Source of the DNA: CAZIRF01 sp964541755 | Lineage (GTDB): Bacteria; Spirochaetota; Spirochaetia; Treponematales; Breznakiellaceae | Direction: 5' to 3' | Assembly (NCBI GenBank): GCA_964541755.1 | Contig: CAZIRF010000043.1 | Coordinates: 1-24,868, forward strand | DNA: 24,868 nucleotides | Made by a program: the position numbers and the translations under genes | Part shown: positions 1 through 7,247 of the stretch, piece after piece | How the letters are laid out: each line of letters opens with the position of its first letter | How positions within the stretch are numbered: position 1 is the stretch's first letter | Notes under the pieces: generated by a model | Databases searched by the model: none | What the model was told of the DNA's origin: nothing | Seen by the model: only the letters and a program-made list of their open reading frames with translations

Positions 1-2307
1 CTCGCCCTCGCGTCGGCTTTGGCCCTCGACGCGCCGGTCCTCCTCCTTGACGAGACCCTCGCACGCCTCAACCCGGCAGCCCGTTCCCGCATGCTCGATC
101 TCTTCGACCGCCTTCACCGCGAGGAGGGCCGCACCCTCGTTCACGTGACCCACTCGCTGGAGGAGGCCCTGCGGGCCGACCGCGTCCTCCTCCTCGATGC
201 GGGCCGTCTTGTCTTTGATGGCCCCCGTTCGGCCTTCCTCGAGCGTTTGAAGGCCAATCCCGCGCCCTTTGCCCGCCCGCCGGCCCTCGAGCTGGCTGCT
301 CGTCTGGCCGATCGTCTGCCGGCCTTGTCGCTTTGCGCCTTGGACCCGGCGGCCGTCGCGGCGGCCCTCCTCGAAGAGCCCTCCCTGCGGGCCGCCTTGG
401 CTGGCGGCCCCCTGCGTGCCCGCCCGCAGAGCCCGGCCTCTGCCAATCTGCCTCCCGGGGCGACAGGGCCCTCAGCACATCCTGTGCCCTCAGCGCAAAA
501 TGCGCCCTTTGCGGCGCGGGGGCTCTGCCACCGCTACGCCTCGAACGGGCCCGACGAGCGCCCCGCGCTCTGTGACATCAGCCTTGATCTTCCCCCTGCG
601 GGTTCCCTTGCCCTCCTGGGCTCAAGCGGTTCGGGCAAGTCGACCCTCTTGTACCACGCGAACGCAATCCTCCTTGCCACGGAGGGCTCCTGTGCGAGTT
701 TCGGTCTCGATCCGCGCGACAAGCGCGTCGATACGACGGCCCTGCGCCGCCGGGCCACTTTGGCCGTGCAGGAGGCCGAGAGCGCCCTCTTCGAACGCTG
801 TGTCGCCGACGACATCGCCGCGGGCCTGGCGCCTCTACTGGCCGCACGAAGCCCCGGCAGGGGCCGCGCCCGGCCGGATCCCCGCTTCCTTCGCGAGGGG
901 GTGCGGGCGGCCATGGCATCGGTGGCCCTCGAGCCGCGCTCCTTTTGGGACCGAGAGATAAACAGCCTCTCAGGCGGCGAGAAACGCAAGGTCGCCCTCG
1001 CGGCCACCCTGGCCCTGGACGGGGAGTTTCTCATTCTCGATGAGCCGACGGCCTTTTTGGATGGGGCGTCGGCCTCAACTGTTCGATCCCTCCTTTCCCG
1101 CATCGCCGCCTCGGGCAAGAGCCTCCTCCTCTCGACCCACGACATGGAGGAGGCGGCCCTCTGCGACGAGGTCGCCGTCCTCGTTGACGGGAAGCTGGTC
1201 GCCCGCGGGCCCACCCGCCGCATCTTCGGGGATGACTGGTCGCCCAACTGGGCCCTCGCGCGCCCCTGGGCCTGCGAGGTCGCTTCCCTCCTTAATGAAG
1301 CGGCCGTGCGCGAGGGCCGGCCGCGCCCCTTTGAAGGCGATGCCTGGCCTTTGAACTGCGAAGAGCTCGCGCAGGCCCTGCGTGTGTATATGGAAGAACC
1401 CTCCGGGGCGCTTGGGGTCGGCTCCGTGTCGGGGACAGCGGTCCTGCCCGACGCAGCCACTTCTTCAGTCGCAGTCGCTCCGGCCGCGGCCGCCCCGGCT
1501 GCCACGGCTACAGCCGCCCCGGTTAGCACCGGTGCAGCCACGGCTGCCGCGATCACGGCGGGCAGCATCCCGCCCCGCTACCGCCGCAAGGGGGAGGGCG
1601 AGCTCGGGGCCCTCTCGCTCAACAGTTTCGGGCAGTACCTGGACCGGCCCTCCTTTCTGCGCAATCTCTCCGTCCTGCCCAAAATACTCCTCTTTTTGAT
1701 CCCCGCCCTGGCCCTCATGTTCAGTTTCAATGTTCCCGCAAGCCTCGCTGTTCTGCTCTTCGTCGCCCTCTTCGCCCCGCTGGCCGGCCGGGTGCGGCCA
1801 CTGGAGATCCTGCGGAATATCCGCCCGGCTTGGCCCTTTTTGCTCTTTCTCGTCCTCTTCCAGCTCCTCTGGCCCCGCCCGAACGATACGGGGACAGTCT
1901 TTTATTCGCTGGGATGGTTTGCCATCAGCAGCACCAAGCTCCTCAACGCCGGCCACCTCCTTGTGCGGGTCTTCGCCTTCATTGCCCTCTTCTCTCTGGC
2001 CGTCGCCGTCACCCCCGAACAGCAGATCGTCCGGGTCCTCAAGGCCCTGGCCCGGCCCTTCCGCCGCTGGCCCCTCGTACACAAGTCCCTGGAGCTGGGC
2101 ATCCTCGTTACCCTGCGCTTCATACCGCTCCTCATGGAAGAGGCCCGCCGCATTCACATCGCCCAGTACTCGCGCGGCCTGGGTTACAGCGGCTCTTCGG
2201 GCCCCCTGCGGCGTATACACGGCGCGCTCACCCTGGCTGTCCCCCTCTTCGTGCGCGCTCTCGAGCGCGCCGAGCGCCTGGCTGCGGCCATATCACTGCG
2301 CCTCTAG
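1..2307 (+). CDS. ECF transporter energising module: ATPase-ATPase-EcfT fusion (5' partial)
   Basis: The reading frame is open from base 1, so the N-terminus, including the first Walker A and most of the signature, lies outside the window. Bases 1-285 hold the end of a first ABC ATPase: Walker B (VLLLDE), a D-loop reading ARLN where ALD is usual, and the H-loop (VTHS). A complete second ABC domain follows, with Walker A GSSGSGKST (about 619-645), Q-loop AVQEAES, signature LSGGEKRKVALA (about 967), Walker B LILDEP with D-loop FLDG, and H-loop STHD. An Ala/Thr/Pro-rich linker (about 1411-1590) leads to a membrane domain with several hydrophobic segments. That domain ends in EcfT-like motifs (AQYSRGL, then ERAERLAAAISLRL). 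In ECF importers these three parts are normally separate proteins (EcfA, EcfA', EcfT) that power vitamin uptake by an S component. The S component encoded next is the obvious partner. Family assignment is firm; the tripartite fusion is visible directly. Confidence 0.9.
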   Translation, partial: LALASALALDAPVLLLDETLARLNPAARSRMLDLFDRLHREEGRTLVHVTHSLEEALRADRVLLLDAGRLVFDGPRSAFLERLKANPAPFARPPALELAARLADRLPALSLCALDPAAVAAALLEEPSLRAALAGGPLRARPQSPASANLPPGATGPSAHPVPSAQNAPFAARGLCHRYASNGPDERPALCDISLDLPPAGSLALLGSSGSGKSTLLYHANAILLATEGSCASFGLDPRDKRVDTTALRRRATLAVQEAESALFERCVADDIAAGLAPLLAARSPGRGRARPDPRFLREGVRAAMASVALEPRSFWDREINSLSGGEKRKVALAATLALDGEFLILDEPTAFLDGASASTVRSLLSRIAASGKSLLLSTHDMEEAALCDEVAVLVDGKLVARGPTRRIFGDDWSPNWALARPWACEVASLLNEAAVREGRPRPFEGDAWPLNCEELAQALRVYMEEPSGALGVGSVSGTAVLPDAATSSVAVAPAAAAPAATATAAPVSTGAATAAAITAGSIPPRYRRKGEGELGALSLNSFGQYLDRPSFLRNLSVLPKILLFLIPALALMFSFNVPASLAVLLFVALFAPLAGRVRPLEILRNIRPAWPFLLFLVLFQLLWPRPNDTGTVFYSLGWFAISSTKLLNAGHLLVRVFAFIALFSLAVAVTPEQQIVRVLKALARPFRRWPLVHKSLELGILVTLRFIPLLMEEARRIHIAQYSRGLGYSGSSGPLRRIHGALTLAVPLFVRALERAERLAAAISLRL

Positions 2308-2444
2308 CGGCGCCCCGCTTTGTGATTCCGGGCCCCGTCGGGGCCCTCTGCGCCGCGTATCAGCCGTGAAAAACAGGCTGATGTGCCCGCCACGTTTTTA
2401 TGTGTATCGCGGCCATCCTGCCGCGGTACAAGGAGGAAAGCCAC
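2308..2444 (+). other. ECF leader with two inverted repeats
   Basis: This 137-base gap between the ECF fusion and the S component holds two hairpin-capable inverted repeats. One is GGGCCCC-GTC-GGGGCCC at 2330-2346. The other is ATCAGCC / GGCTGAT at 2359-2365 and 2376-2382 with an A-rich loop, followed by a T5 run at about 2394-2398. They could attenuate or process the transcript. I do not recognise a known riboswitch consensus. A clear ribosome binding site (AGGAGG, 2431-2436) ends the region. Confidence 0.45.
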
Positions 2445-3110
2445 ATGGCACGCCTACCTGTCCGATCCATCGCTGTCACCGCCGCCTTGAGCGCGGTCGT
2501 TCTCGTCCTCGGGTTTACCCGCACCGGTTTTGTCCCCTGGGGGGCCGGGGCTTCGATTACCTTCATGCACGTCCCGGTCATCCTGGCCGCCGTCCTCGAA
2601 GGTCCCGTCGCCGGCCTCATCGTCGGGGCCGTTTTCGGGCTCCAGAGCCTGCTCCAGGCCTCTATATCACCAACTACGCCCTTGGATCCGGTCTTCACCA
2701 ACCCTCTTATATCCATCCTTCCCCGCCTGTTTATAGGACCGGTCTCTGCCTTGGTCTTTTCCCTCCTACGGGGTAGGGGTAAGAATCTTGTTCTCCAATT
2801 ATTTGGTGCGTTCTATGCAGCCATTGCGGGAACCCTTACAAATACCACCCTCGTACTTACGGCTTTTTTCCTCTTTGCCAAGGAGGCTGTCGCCGCCTTC
2901 ATGCCGAATTTCGCCGCGGTCGGCACCCTCGTGGTCGCAAACGGGGTCCCCGAGGCCATTGTGGCGGTCATCTTCGTCCTCGCCATCTTCGCCTCCTGGA
3001 AGGGGATCGCCTTCGGGATTGCCCGTTCGAAGCTCTCGTACGATGATGATCCTGCACCGCAGGGATCGGCGCGGGGCGACATGAAGGAAGGCGGGGAGGG
3101 TTCAGACTGA
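2445..3110 (+). CDS. ECF transporter S component, probably vitamin (pantothenate?) specific
   Basis: This is a small hydrophobic protein of 221 residues with about six predicted membrane segments. It belongs to the ECF S-component family, as shown by the pattern GFVPWGAGASITFMHVPVI followed by LEGPVAGLIVGAVFGLQSLL. S components bind the vitamin and dock on the EcfAA'T module, which is encoded directly upstream. The ATG at 2445 is preferred over the in-frame ATG at 2400 because AGGAGG lies 8 bases before it and the upstream extension is not hydrophobic. The stop codon overlaps the coaX start (TGATG). Being translationally coupled to pantothenate kinase suggests a pantothenate transporter (PanT-like), but specificity cannot be read from sequence. 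The middle of the gene (about 2660-2890) uses noticeably more A/T-ending codons (ata, tta, aat, aca) than its flanks. Confidence 0.8.
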   Translation: MARLPVRSIAVTAALSAVVLVLGFTRTGFVPWGAGASITFMHVPVILAAVLEGPVAGLIVGAVFGLQSLLQASISPTTPLDPVFTNPLISILPRLFIGPVSALVFSLLRGRGKNLVLQLFGAFYAAIAGTLTNTTLVLTAFFLFAKEAVAAFMPNFAAVGTLVVANGVPEAIVAVIFVLAIFASWKGIAFGIARSKLSYDDDPAPQGSARGDMKEGGEGSD

Positions 3111-3898
3111 TGATTTTGGCCGTGGATGCGCGAAACAACAGTATTGCCATAGGCGTTAAGGCCGAAGACCGCTGGCTCTGCCGCTTTACCCTGGCAAGCC
3201 AGGTGCGCAGTTCGGACGAGTGGCACTTCCTCATCTCCCGGATGATAAGTGATCGCGGGATTCCCACCCTCGTCTTCGAGCGGGTCATACTCTCGAGTGT
3301 GGTCCCCAGCTTGACTCCGCGTCTGGTCGCGTGTCTGCGGCACTTTCTTGCCGATGGCGACGAGGTCCTCGTCGTCGGGCCGGGGCTGCGCACCGGCATC
3401 CGCATACGCACCGAGAACCCCGCCGAGGTGGGCAGCGACCTCGTCTGCAACGCGGTGGCCGCCCTCGAGTTTCTGGCGCCGCCCCTGCTCATTGTGGACT
3501 TCGGGACAGCCCTCAGCGTGACGGCCCTCGATGCCGCCGGCGACCTCGTGGGGGTGGCCCTCGCACCGGGGATGGAGCTCGCCGTCGATGCCCTGCGCAC
3601 CGGGGGGGCGCGCATCCCGCAGGTACGCCTTGAAGACCCGCGGCGCGCCTGCGGGCGCAACACGAACGAGTCGGTATCCGCCGGTCTCGTCTACGGCTAC
3701 CGGGGCCTCGTTCGGGAGCTCTGCGGCCTTATGGCTGCCGAGATGGGCGGGAGTGCGCGCGTGGTTGGGACGGCCAAGACCGAGGGGCCCCCGCTCGATA
3801 TGGGGGCGGATTTTTGGGTCTGGCGCCCGCGCCTCTCCCTCGAGGGCCTCGCCCTCATCGCGGCCCGCCAGCTAACGTCTGGCGCCGCCAAACGGTAG
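3110..3898 (+). CDS. coaX: Type III pantothenate kinase (divergent CoaX)
   Basis: This 262-residue protein has the size and overall pattern of CoaX, which phosphorylates pantothenate with ATP as the first step of coenzyme A synthesis in the cytoplasm. Recognisable family blocks are MILAVDARNNS at the N-terminus, SSVVPSLTPRL, VGPGLRTGIRIRTENPAEVGSDLVCNAVAA, LLIVDFGTALS, LAPGMELAVDAL and GRNTNESVSAGLVYGYRGLV. The acidic residues of the first block, of GSD and of VDFGTA are kept. Several normally invariant positions differ. DxGNT reads DARNN, GADR reads GSDL, the Asp after GTATT is replaced by Thr, and the late TGG block reads GTA. The start overlaps the S-component stop by one base, so uptake and phosphorylation are probably coupled. 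The stop codon lies in the loop of a large hairpin. An inactive or altered-specificity paralogue is possible. Confidence 0.8.
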   Translation: MILAVDARNNSIAIGVKAEDRWLCRFTLASQVRSSDEWHFLISRMISDRGIPTLVFERVILSSVVPSLTPRLVACLRHFLADGDEVLVVGPGLRTGIRIRTENPAEVGSDLVCNAVAALEFLAPPLLIVDFGTALSVTALDAAGDLVGVALAPGMELAVDALRTGGARIPQVRLEDPRRACGRNTNESVSAGLVYGYRGLVRELCGLMAAEMGGSARVVGTAKTEGPPLDMGADFWVWRPRLSLEGLALIAARQLTSGAAKR

Positions 3899-3963
3899 TT
3901 GGCGCCGCCAGACGTTAGCTGGCGCCGTCAGCGCTAGCTGGCGCCGCCAGCGCTAGCTGGCGC
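3871..3963 (+). repeat. Hairpin plus tandem ~19-20-base repeats at coaX/kinase convergent junction
   Basis: Bases 3871-3890 and 3900-3919 form an inverted repeat of 20-base arms with one mismatch, and the coaX stop codon (3896-3898) sits in the loop. The right arm begins a tandem series at 3900-3919, 3920-3938 and 3939-3957, with a partial unit at 3958. Each unit starts TGGCGCC and ends GTTAGC or GCTAGC, and is itself built from small palindromes (GGCGCC, AGCGCT, GCTAGC). The series runs into the convergent kinase gene and encodes its Ala/Ser/Gly-rich tail. A bidirectional terminator or mRNA 3'-end protector is likely, although there is no T-run on the + strand. Confidence 0.75.
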
Positions 3964-6090
3964 CTCTGCCAGCGGGAGGACCAGTATCACCATGGTCCCC
4001 TTGCCGGGCACCGAATGTATCGAGAACTCCGCGCCAATCTGATGGGCCCGATACTGCATCGAGCGCAAGCCCAAACCGGTGCCCCGCCTGCCGCGCGGCG
4101 ACAGGGTGTTGAGGTCGTGGAGCCCCAGGGCCCGTTCCAGCTCCAAGCTTCCCGTGCCATTGTCTTCTATTTCCACAACAAACGTTTCTCTTTCACAGCG
4201 CACCCGCAATTGGACTTCACTGGCTTTTGCGTGTTTGAGGACATTCTGCATCGCCTCTTGGGCGATGCGGTAGACGTTGATGTCCTGGACACTCGACAGG
4301 GGCGACTGCTCGCCGGCTTCCCACTCATAGCTTACGCGGCTGCCCGTCTGTCGTTCCGTGTCGTTACACAGGGCCCCCAAGGCATCCTTGAGACCCAGCG
4401 TGTCGAGGTCCATCGGAAAGGAGTCGTGGGCATATTGTCGCGTCCGCTGGAGGGTCTCGTCGATCATCTGCGAGAGATCCTTCATGGCCGCTGTATCGGC
4501 CATGCTCTTGCAGTACATCGATATCCCCGCAAGCCGCTGGCAAATGTCGTCATGGAGATCTAGGCTAAAGCGCTGTCGCTCCAATTCGCTTATCTTGAGG
4601 ACCTCCGCTTCGACTGCCCGCCGCCTGGCCGCCTCTTTGCGCAGCTTGCGGTTTGCTTCGACCAGGTCGCTGGTGCGCAGGGCCACCCGTTGCTCCAGTT
4701 GGCGGGATCTGGCCTTCTCCCGTTCGAGCAGGCGAATGCGTTTGACCGTATTTGCCAGGAATACCGCGCTTGAGCAGAGGTGTGGCAGGGTGTGATCGAG
4801 CGCTTCGTATATGACAAGCCCCAGGTGCTCATCACCGGAATCGAGGGGAAAGAGACAGACGGCGTGTGATTCGCGACTGTCAGCCGACATGTCCTTGATG
4901 TAACTCGCCGTCATGACCCTGTCGCGAAGATCGGTCTGTACTTTTTCTCTTTTTCCTTCTTTTTGGTAGATGAGCCATGCATCATCGGGAACATCGCTAC
5001 AGTTTTCGCTGTAGAGCAGGAGGTGGAAATTGTGTACATCCAAATCACTCAAGAAGTCACGCAAGGCCATGACGAGTTCTTCGAGGGATGCGGATCGGAT
5101 CAATCGTTGGCCCAAAATGCTTACACAGCGCAAGAGGGTCTCCGACTGTCTGGTGAGCCAAGGATTGTAGGCATCATTCGTTGGAATGCCTTCTTCACTG
5201 CCAGATTCTTTGTTCGCATCCACTTGTTGTATAAAACCGGCACAGCCGCAGGAGGCCCTGATGCAGAGGCTCGAATCAATATGGATGCGCTGTGGCAGAC
5301 GCTGCCCGGTCATGAGACTTTCGATGGCGTCAAGAGCCGTCATGCCCAACTGATACAGGGGCTGGCGGATGGTCGTGAGGGCCGGAATCTCGTGCCGGGC
5401 CCGCGGAATGTCGTCAAAACCCGTAACCGCGCAGTCTCGCCAGGCACTCCCGCCGTGGGCGCGTATCGCCTTGAGCACCCCGATGGCCATGTTGTCATTC
5501 GCCGCGACAATGACGTCGGGCGGATCATCCGGATGTTTGGCGATGTACTCGCTCGTCATGCGCAGGGCAGAGGCCTCGTTGATGTCGCCGTTGCGCACCG
5601 CCTGCCGAATCGACGGGGAGCGCCGCGCAAACCAAGAGAGATACGAGGTGAATATCCGCTGGCGCAGATCGCTGTCGCGGTGCCCCACCGCCCCGCCAAT
5701 GTACAAAAAGCTGCGGTACCCGTGGTCCATTACAAGGTGATGCATGAGGGCCTTCATGCTGCTGCGCGTGCGAATGATTATTGAAGGGTAACTTTCGGTC
5801 GGGCAGCCCACGGCAATGCAGGCCCTGTCGCGGAAGAGCTGGCTCACCGCACGCTCCGTCGCCGCGTCTATCCGGTTCATGAGTACCGAAGAGAGTATGA
5901 TGACCCCGTCCGTCCGCACGAGACGGTGGGAGGGAAAGAGGTCTTCGGCGTTCGGGGCGAGGTGCTCCAGTTCGTTTCCCTGGAGGCAAAACAGGTCTAT
6001 CCCGCGCTCCGCCGCGCGGTCGCGTATCCCCTTGAATATGCCTATCTGGTAATCTTCATCCAGGTTGTTGAGGTAGAGTCCAACGGTCAT
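3934..6090 (-). CDS. Soluble LacI-type sugar-sensor / GAF-like / histidine kinase fusion
   Basis: This 718-residue protein starts exactly at the first strand of a LacI-type periplasmic-binding fold (MTVGLYLNNLDEDYQIGIFKG). It continues through the family block VTGFDDIPRARHEIPALTTIRQP (about residues 222-246). It has no helix-turn-helix, signal peptide or membrane segment, so it should be cytoplasmic. A Cys-containing linker (CGC, about 290) leads to a GAF-like region (about 320-455), then a coiled coil (about 455-505). The HisKA_3 dimerisation motif follows with phospho-acceptor His513 (SLDLHDDICQRL). The HATPase domain has an N-box with Asn616 (NVLKHA), DNGTG, and GTGLGLRSM (from about 669). 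I infer that it senses an intracellular sugar and phosphorylates the regulator encoded divergently at 6530. The last residues (ASAGGAS) are encoded by the junction repeats. The start has no Shine-Dalgarno sequence; an extended -10 promoter lies only 8 bases upstream. Confidence 0.88.
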   Translation of the reverse strand: MTVGLYLNNLDEDYQIGIFKGIRDRAAERGIDLFCLQGNELEHLAPNAEDLFPSHRLVRTDGVIILSSVLMNRIDAATERAVSQLFRDRACIAVGCPTESYPSIIIRTRSSMKALMHHLVMDHGYRSFLYIGGAVGHRDSDLRQRIFTSYLSWFARRSPSIRQAVRNGDINEASALRMTSEYIAKHPDDPPDVIVAANDNMAIGVLKAIRAHGGSAWRDCAVTGFDDIPRARHEIPALTTIRQPLYQLGMTALDAIESLMTGQRLPQRIHIDSSLCIRASCGCAGFIQQVDANKESGSEEGIPTNDAYNPWLTRQSETLLRCVSILGQRLIRSASLEELVMALRDFLSDLDVHNFHLLLYSENCSDVPDDAWLIYQKEGKREKVQTDLRDRVMTASYIKDMSADSRESHAVCLFPLDSGDEHLGLVIYEALDHTLPHLCSSAVFLANTVKRIRLLEREKARSRQLEQRVALRTSDLVEANRKLRKEAARRRAVEAEVLKISELERQRFSLDLHDDICQRLAGISMYCKSMADTAAMKDLSQMIDETLQRTRQYAHDSFPMDLDTLGLKDALGALCNDTERQTGSRVSYEWEAGEQSPLSSVQDINVYRIAQEAMQNVLKHAKASEVQLRVRCERETFVVEIEDNGTGSLELERALGLHDLNTLSPRGRRGTGLGLRSMQYRAHQIGAEFSIHSVPGKGTMVILVLPLAEAPASAGGAS

Positions 6091-6098
6091 GACTGCCG

Positions 6099-6109
6099 AT
6101 TATACCACA
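6099..6109 (-). promoter_or_regulatory. Extended -10 promoter for the sensor kinase (probably leaderless)
   Basis: Reading the - strand, TGTGGTATAAT contains a perfect -10 hexamer with the extended TG-N element. It ends 8 bases before the kinase ATG. Transcription would start about 2-4 bases before the ATG, and no ribosome binding site fits in between, so a leaderless mRNA is expected. No good -35 element is seen. Confidence 0.55.
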
Positions 6110-6246
6110 TTCGACGGGCTTACAGCCCCGAATTGCCATCGATCTTTCCGATGACCGGTGTTTTGGGAGGGTACAAGGGGGGCGAGGCGGGAAGGGGGAT
6201 GGCAGATCCCCCTTTCCCCCGGCAGTACGTGCCTGCGGCACACGGG

Positions 6247-6412
6247 GCCGGGGCGCAGCCCCGGCTCGCCGCCCCCTCGGCCGGGCCACGCCCTTGCCCC
6301 CGGGCGCGCAGAAGCTGCGCGTCCGGGATCGGGAAGCCATGGCGGGTCTCTGCGAGCCCCGCCCCCTGCACCCTCGATGCAAGTGCGGGGTCCCGGCCTG
6401 CCCCCGCGCGAA
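6247..6412 (-). repeat. GC-rich structured repeat element, copy 1 (inverted)
   Basis: The 439-base gap between the divergent kinase and regulator genes is far longer than needed for two promoters. It carries a GC-rich, hairpin-rich block. On the - strand, 6412-6334 closely matches + strand 11035-11112, sharing TTCGCG-G-rich-AGGCCGGG, then GGGTGC, then a near-identical GGCGGGGCTCG.AGAGACCCGCC.TGGCTT. Further hairpins follow: CGCGCAG/CTGCGCG (about 6304-6320) and GCCGGGGC/GCCCCGGC (6247-6265). Just outside is AAGGGGGAT/ATCCCCCTT (about 6192-6214). No convincing protein is encoded in either direction. Identity is unknown. Confidence 0.6.
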
Positions 6413-6487
6413 TCAAGGGGGTTCTTTCGCGCGAGCGCATGGCCCTTGTACCGCTGCCCGGCCGGGGATTACCCGAATCGGATATTT

Positions 6488-6498
6488 TGTGGTATACT
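6488..6498 (+). promoter_or_regulatory. Extended -10 promoter for the response regulator
   Basis: TGTGGTATACT matches the kinase promoter at 10 of 11 positions and gives an extended -10 (TGG then TATACT). A transcript starting near 6505 would have a leader of about 25 bases carrying the SD sequence CGGAGG (6519-6524) before the ATG at 6530. No clear -35 is present. Confidence 0.55.
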
Positions 6499-6529
6499 TC
6501 CCTTCGTACAATCGTTTTCGGAGGACTGA

Positions 6530-7189
6530 ATGCCCGTTACCACTGTCATGATCGTCGAGGACCACCCCCTCTTTAGCAAGGGACTTCGCCAGCTTATCGA
6601 ATCCCAGGCCATATACTCGGTGGTCGGCGAAGCGACCAACAGCACCGAGGCTCTGGCCCTCGTCGAGTCTGCCCACCCCGAATTGGCCATTCTCGACCTC
6701 AATCTGGGGGATGAAGACGGCCTTGACCTTATCAAGACCCTCAAGGCCGCTGCCCAGGACATGGTCATACTCGTTCTGTCCATGCACGAAGAGCGGTACT
6801 ATGCAGAACGGGCCCTGCGTGCCGGGGCCCGTGGTTACATCATGAAGCAGGAAGCGGGCAACAAGGTCATCGACGCGATAAAAACGGTCATGTCGGGAAA
6901 GATATGGCTGTCCGACACCGAGCGCGAGCGCCTTTTCGACTACATGACCGGCAACAACGCAATTAAAGAAGGCAAGGACTGGTTTGCCTCCATTTCAAAG
7001 CTCTCCGACCGCCAGCTGCAGATATTCTCGCTCATTGGCAAGGGGTTTGGAACGGTGGAGATCGCCTCCAAGCTCAACCTGAGCACCAAGACCATCGACA
7101 CCCACAAGGAGCACATCAAGCTCAAGCTCCACTGCGCTTCCTCCCAGGAGTTGCGGCAGTTGGCCATCGAATGGTCGAGCCATCAGTAA
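6530..7189 (+). CDS. NarL/LuxR-type response regulator
   Basis: This 219-residue two-domain regulator has a receiver domain at residues 4-120, with acidic pocket Glu10/Asp11, phospho-acceptor Asp56 (ILDLNLGDEDG), Ser84 and Lys106 (GYIMKQ). A LuxR-type helix-turn-helix lies at about 157-215 (LSDRQLQIFSLIGKG, then EIASKLNLSTKTIDTHKEHIKLKL). HisKA_3 kinases pair with this regulator class, and the only such kinase here is divergently encoded across a shared intergenic region. Start choice is supported by CGGAGG 5 bases upstream. The next gene downstream, on the same strand, is the solute-binding lipoprotein, which is the likeliest target. No terminator separates them, so read-through is possible. 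Confidence 0.92.
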   Translation: MPVTTVMIVEDHPLFSKGLRQLIESQAIYSVVGEATNSTEALALVESAHPELAILDLNLGDEDGLDLIKTLKAAAQDMVILVLSMHEERYYAERALRAGARGYIMKQEAGNKVIDAIKTVMSGKIWLSDTERERLFDYMTGNNAIKEGKDWFASISKLSDRQLQIFSLIGKGFGTVEIASKLNLSTKTIDTHKEHIKLKLHCASSQELRQLAIEWSSHQ

Positions 7190-7247
7190 AAAGCCTTAGG
7201 GTGTATACAGAAAAACTCCGAAGATTTTCAAGGAATTTACCTGATTT

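Noticed and set aside
2308..2444. Vitamin riboswitch before the S-component gene
   Set aside because: Hairpins are present, but I could not match the conserved cores of the TPP, FMN or cobalamin riboswitches, so only generic inverted repeats are reported.
3900..3963. CRISPR array
   Set aside because: The 19-20-base units are directly contiguous without unique spacers, and no cas genes are nearby.
5926..6576. Possible 216-residue protein across the kinase/regulator intergenic region
   Set aside because: It overlaps both flanking genes' starts and both promoters. It is Pro/Ala/Arg-rich from GC-rich repeats and has no SD.
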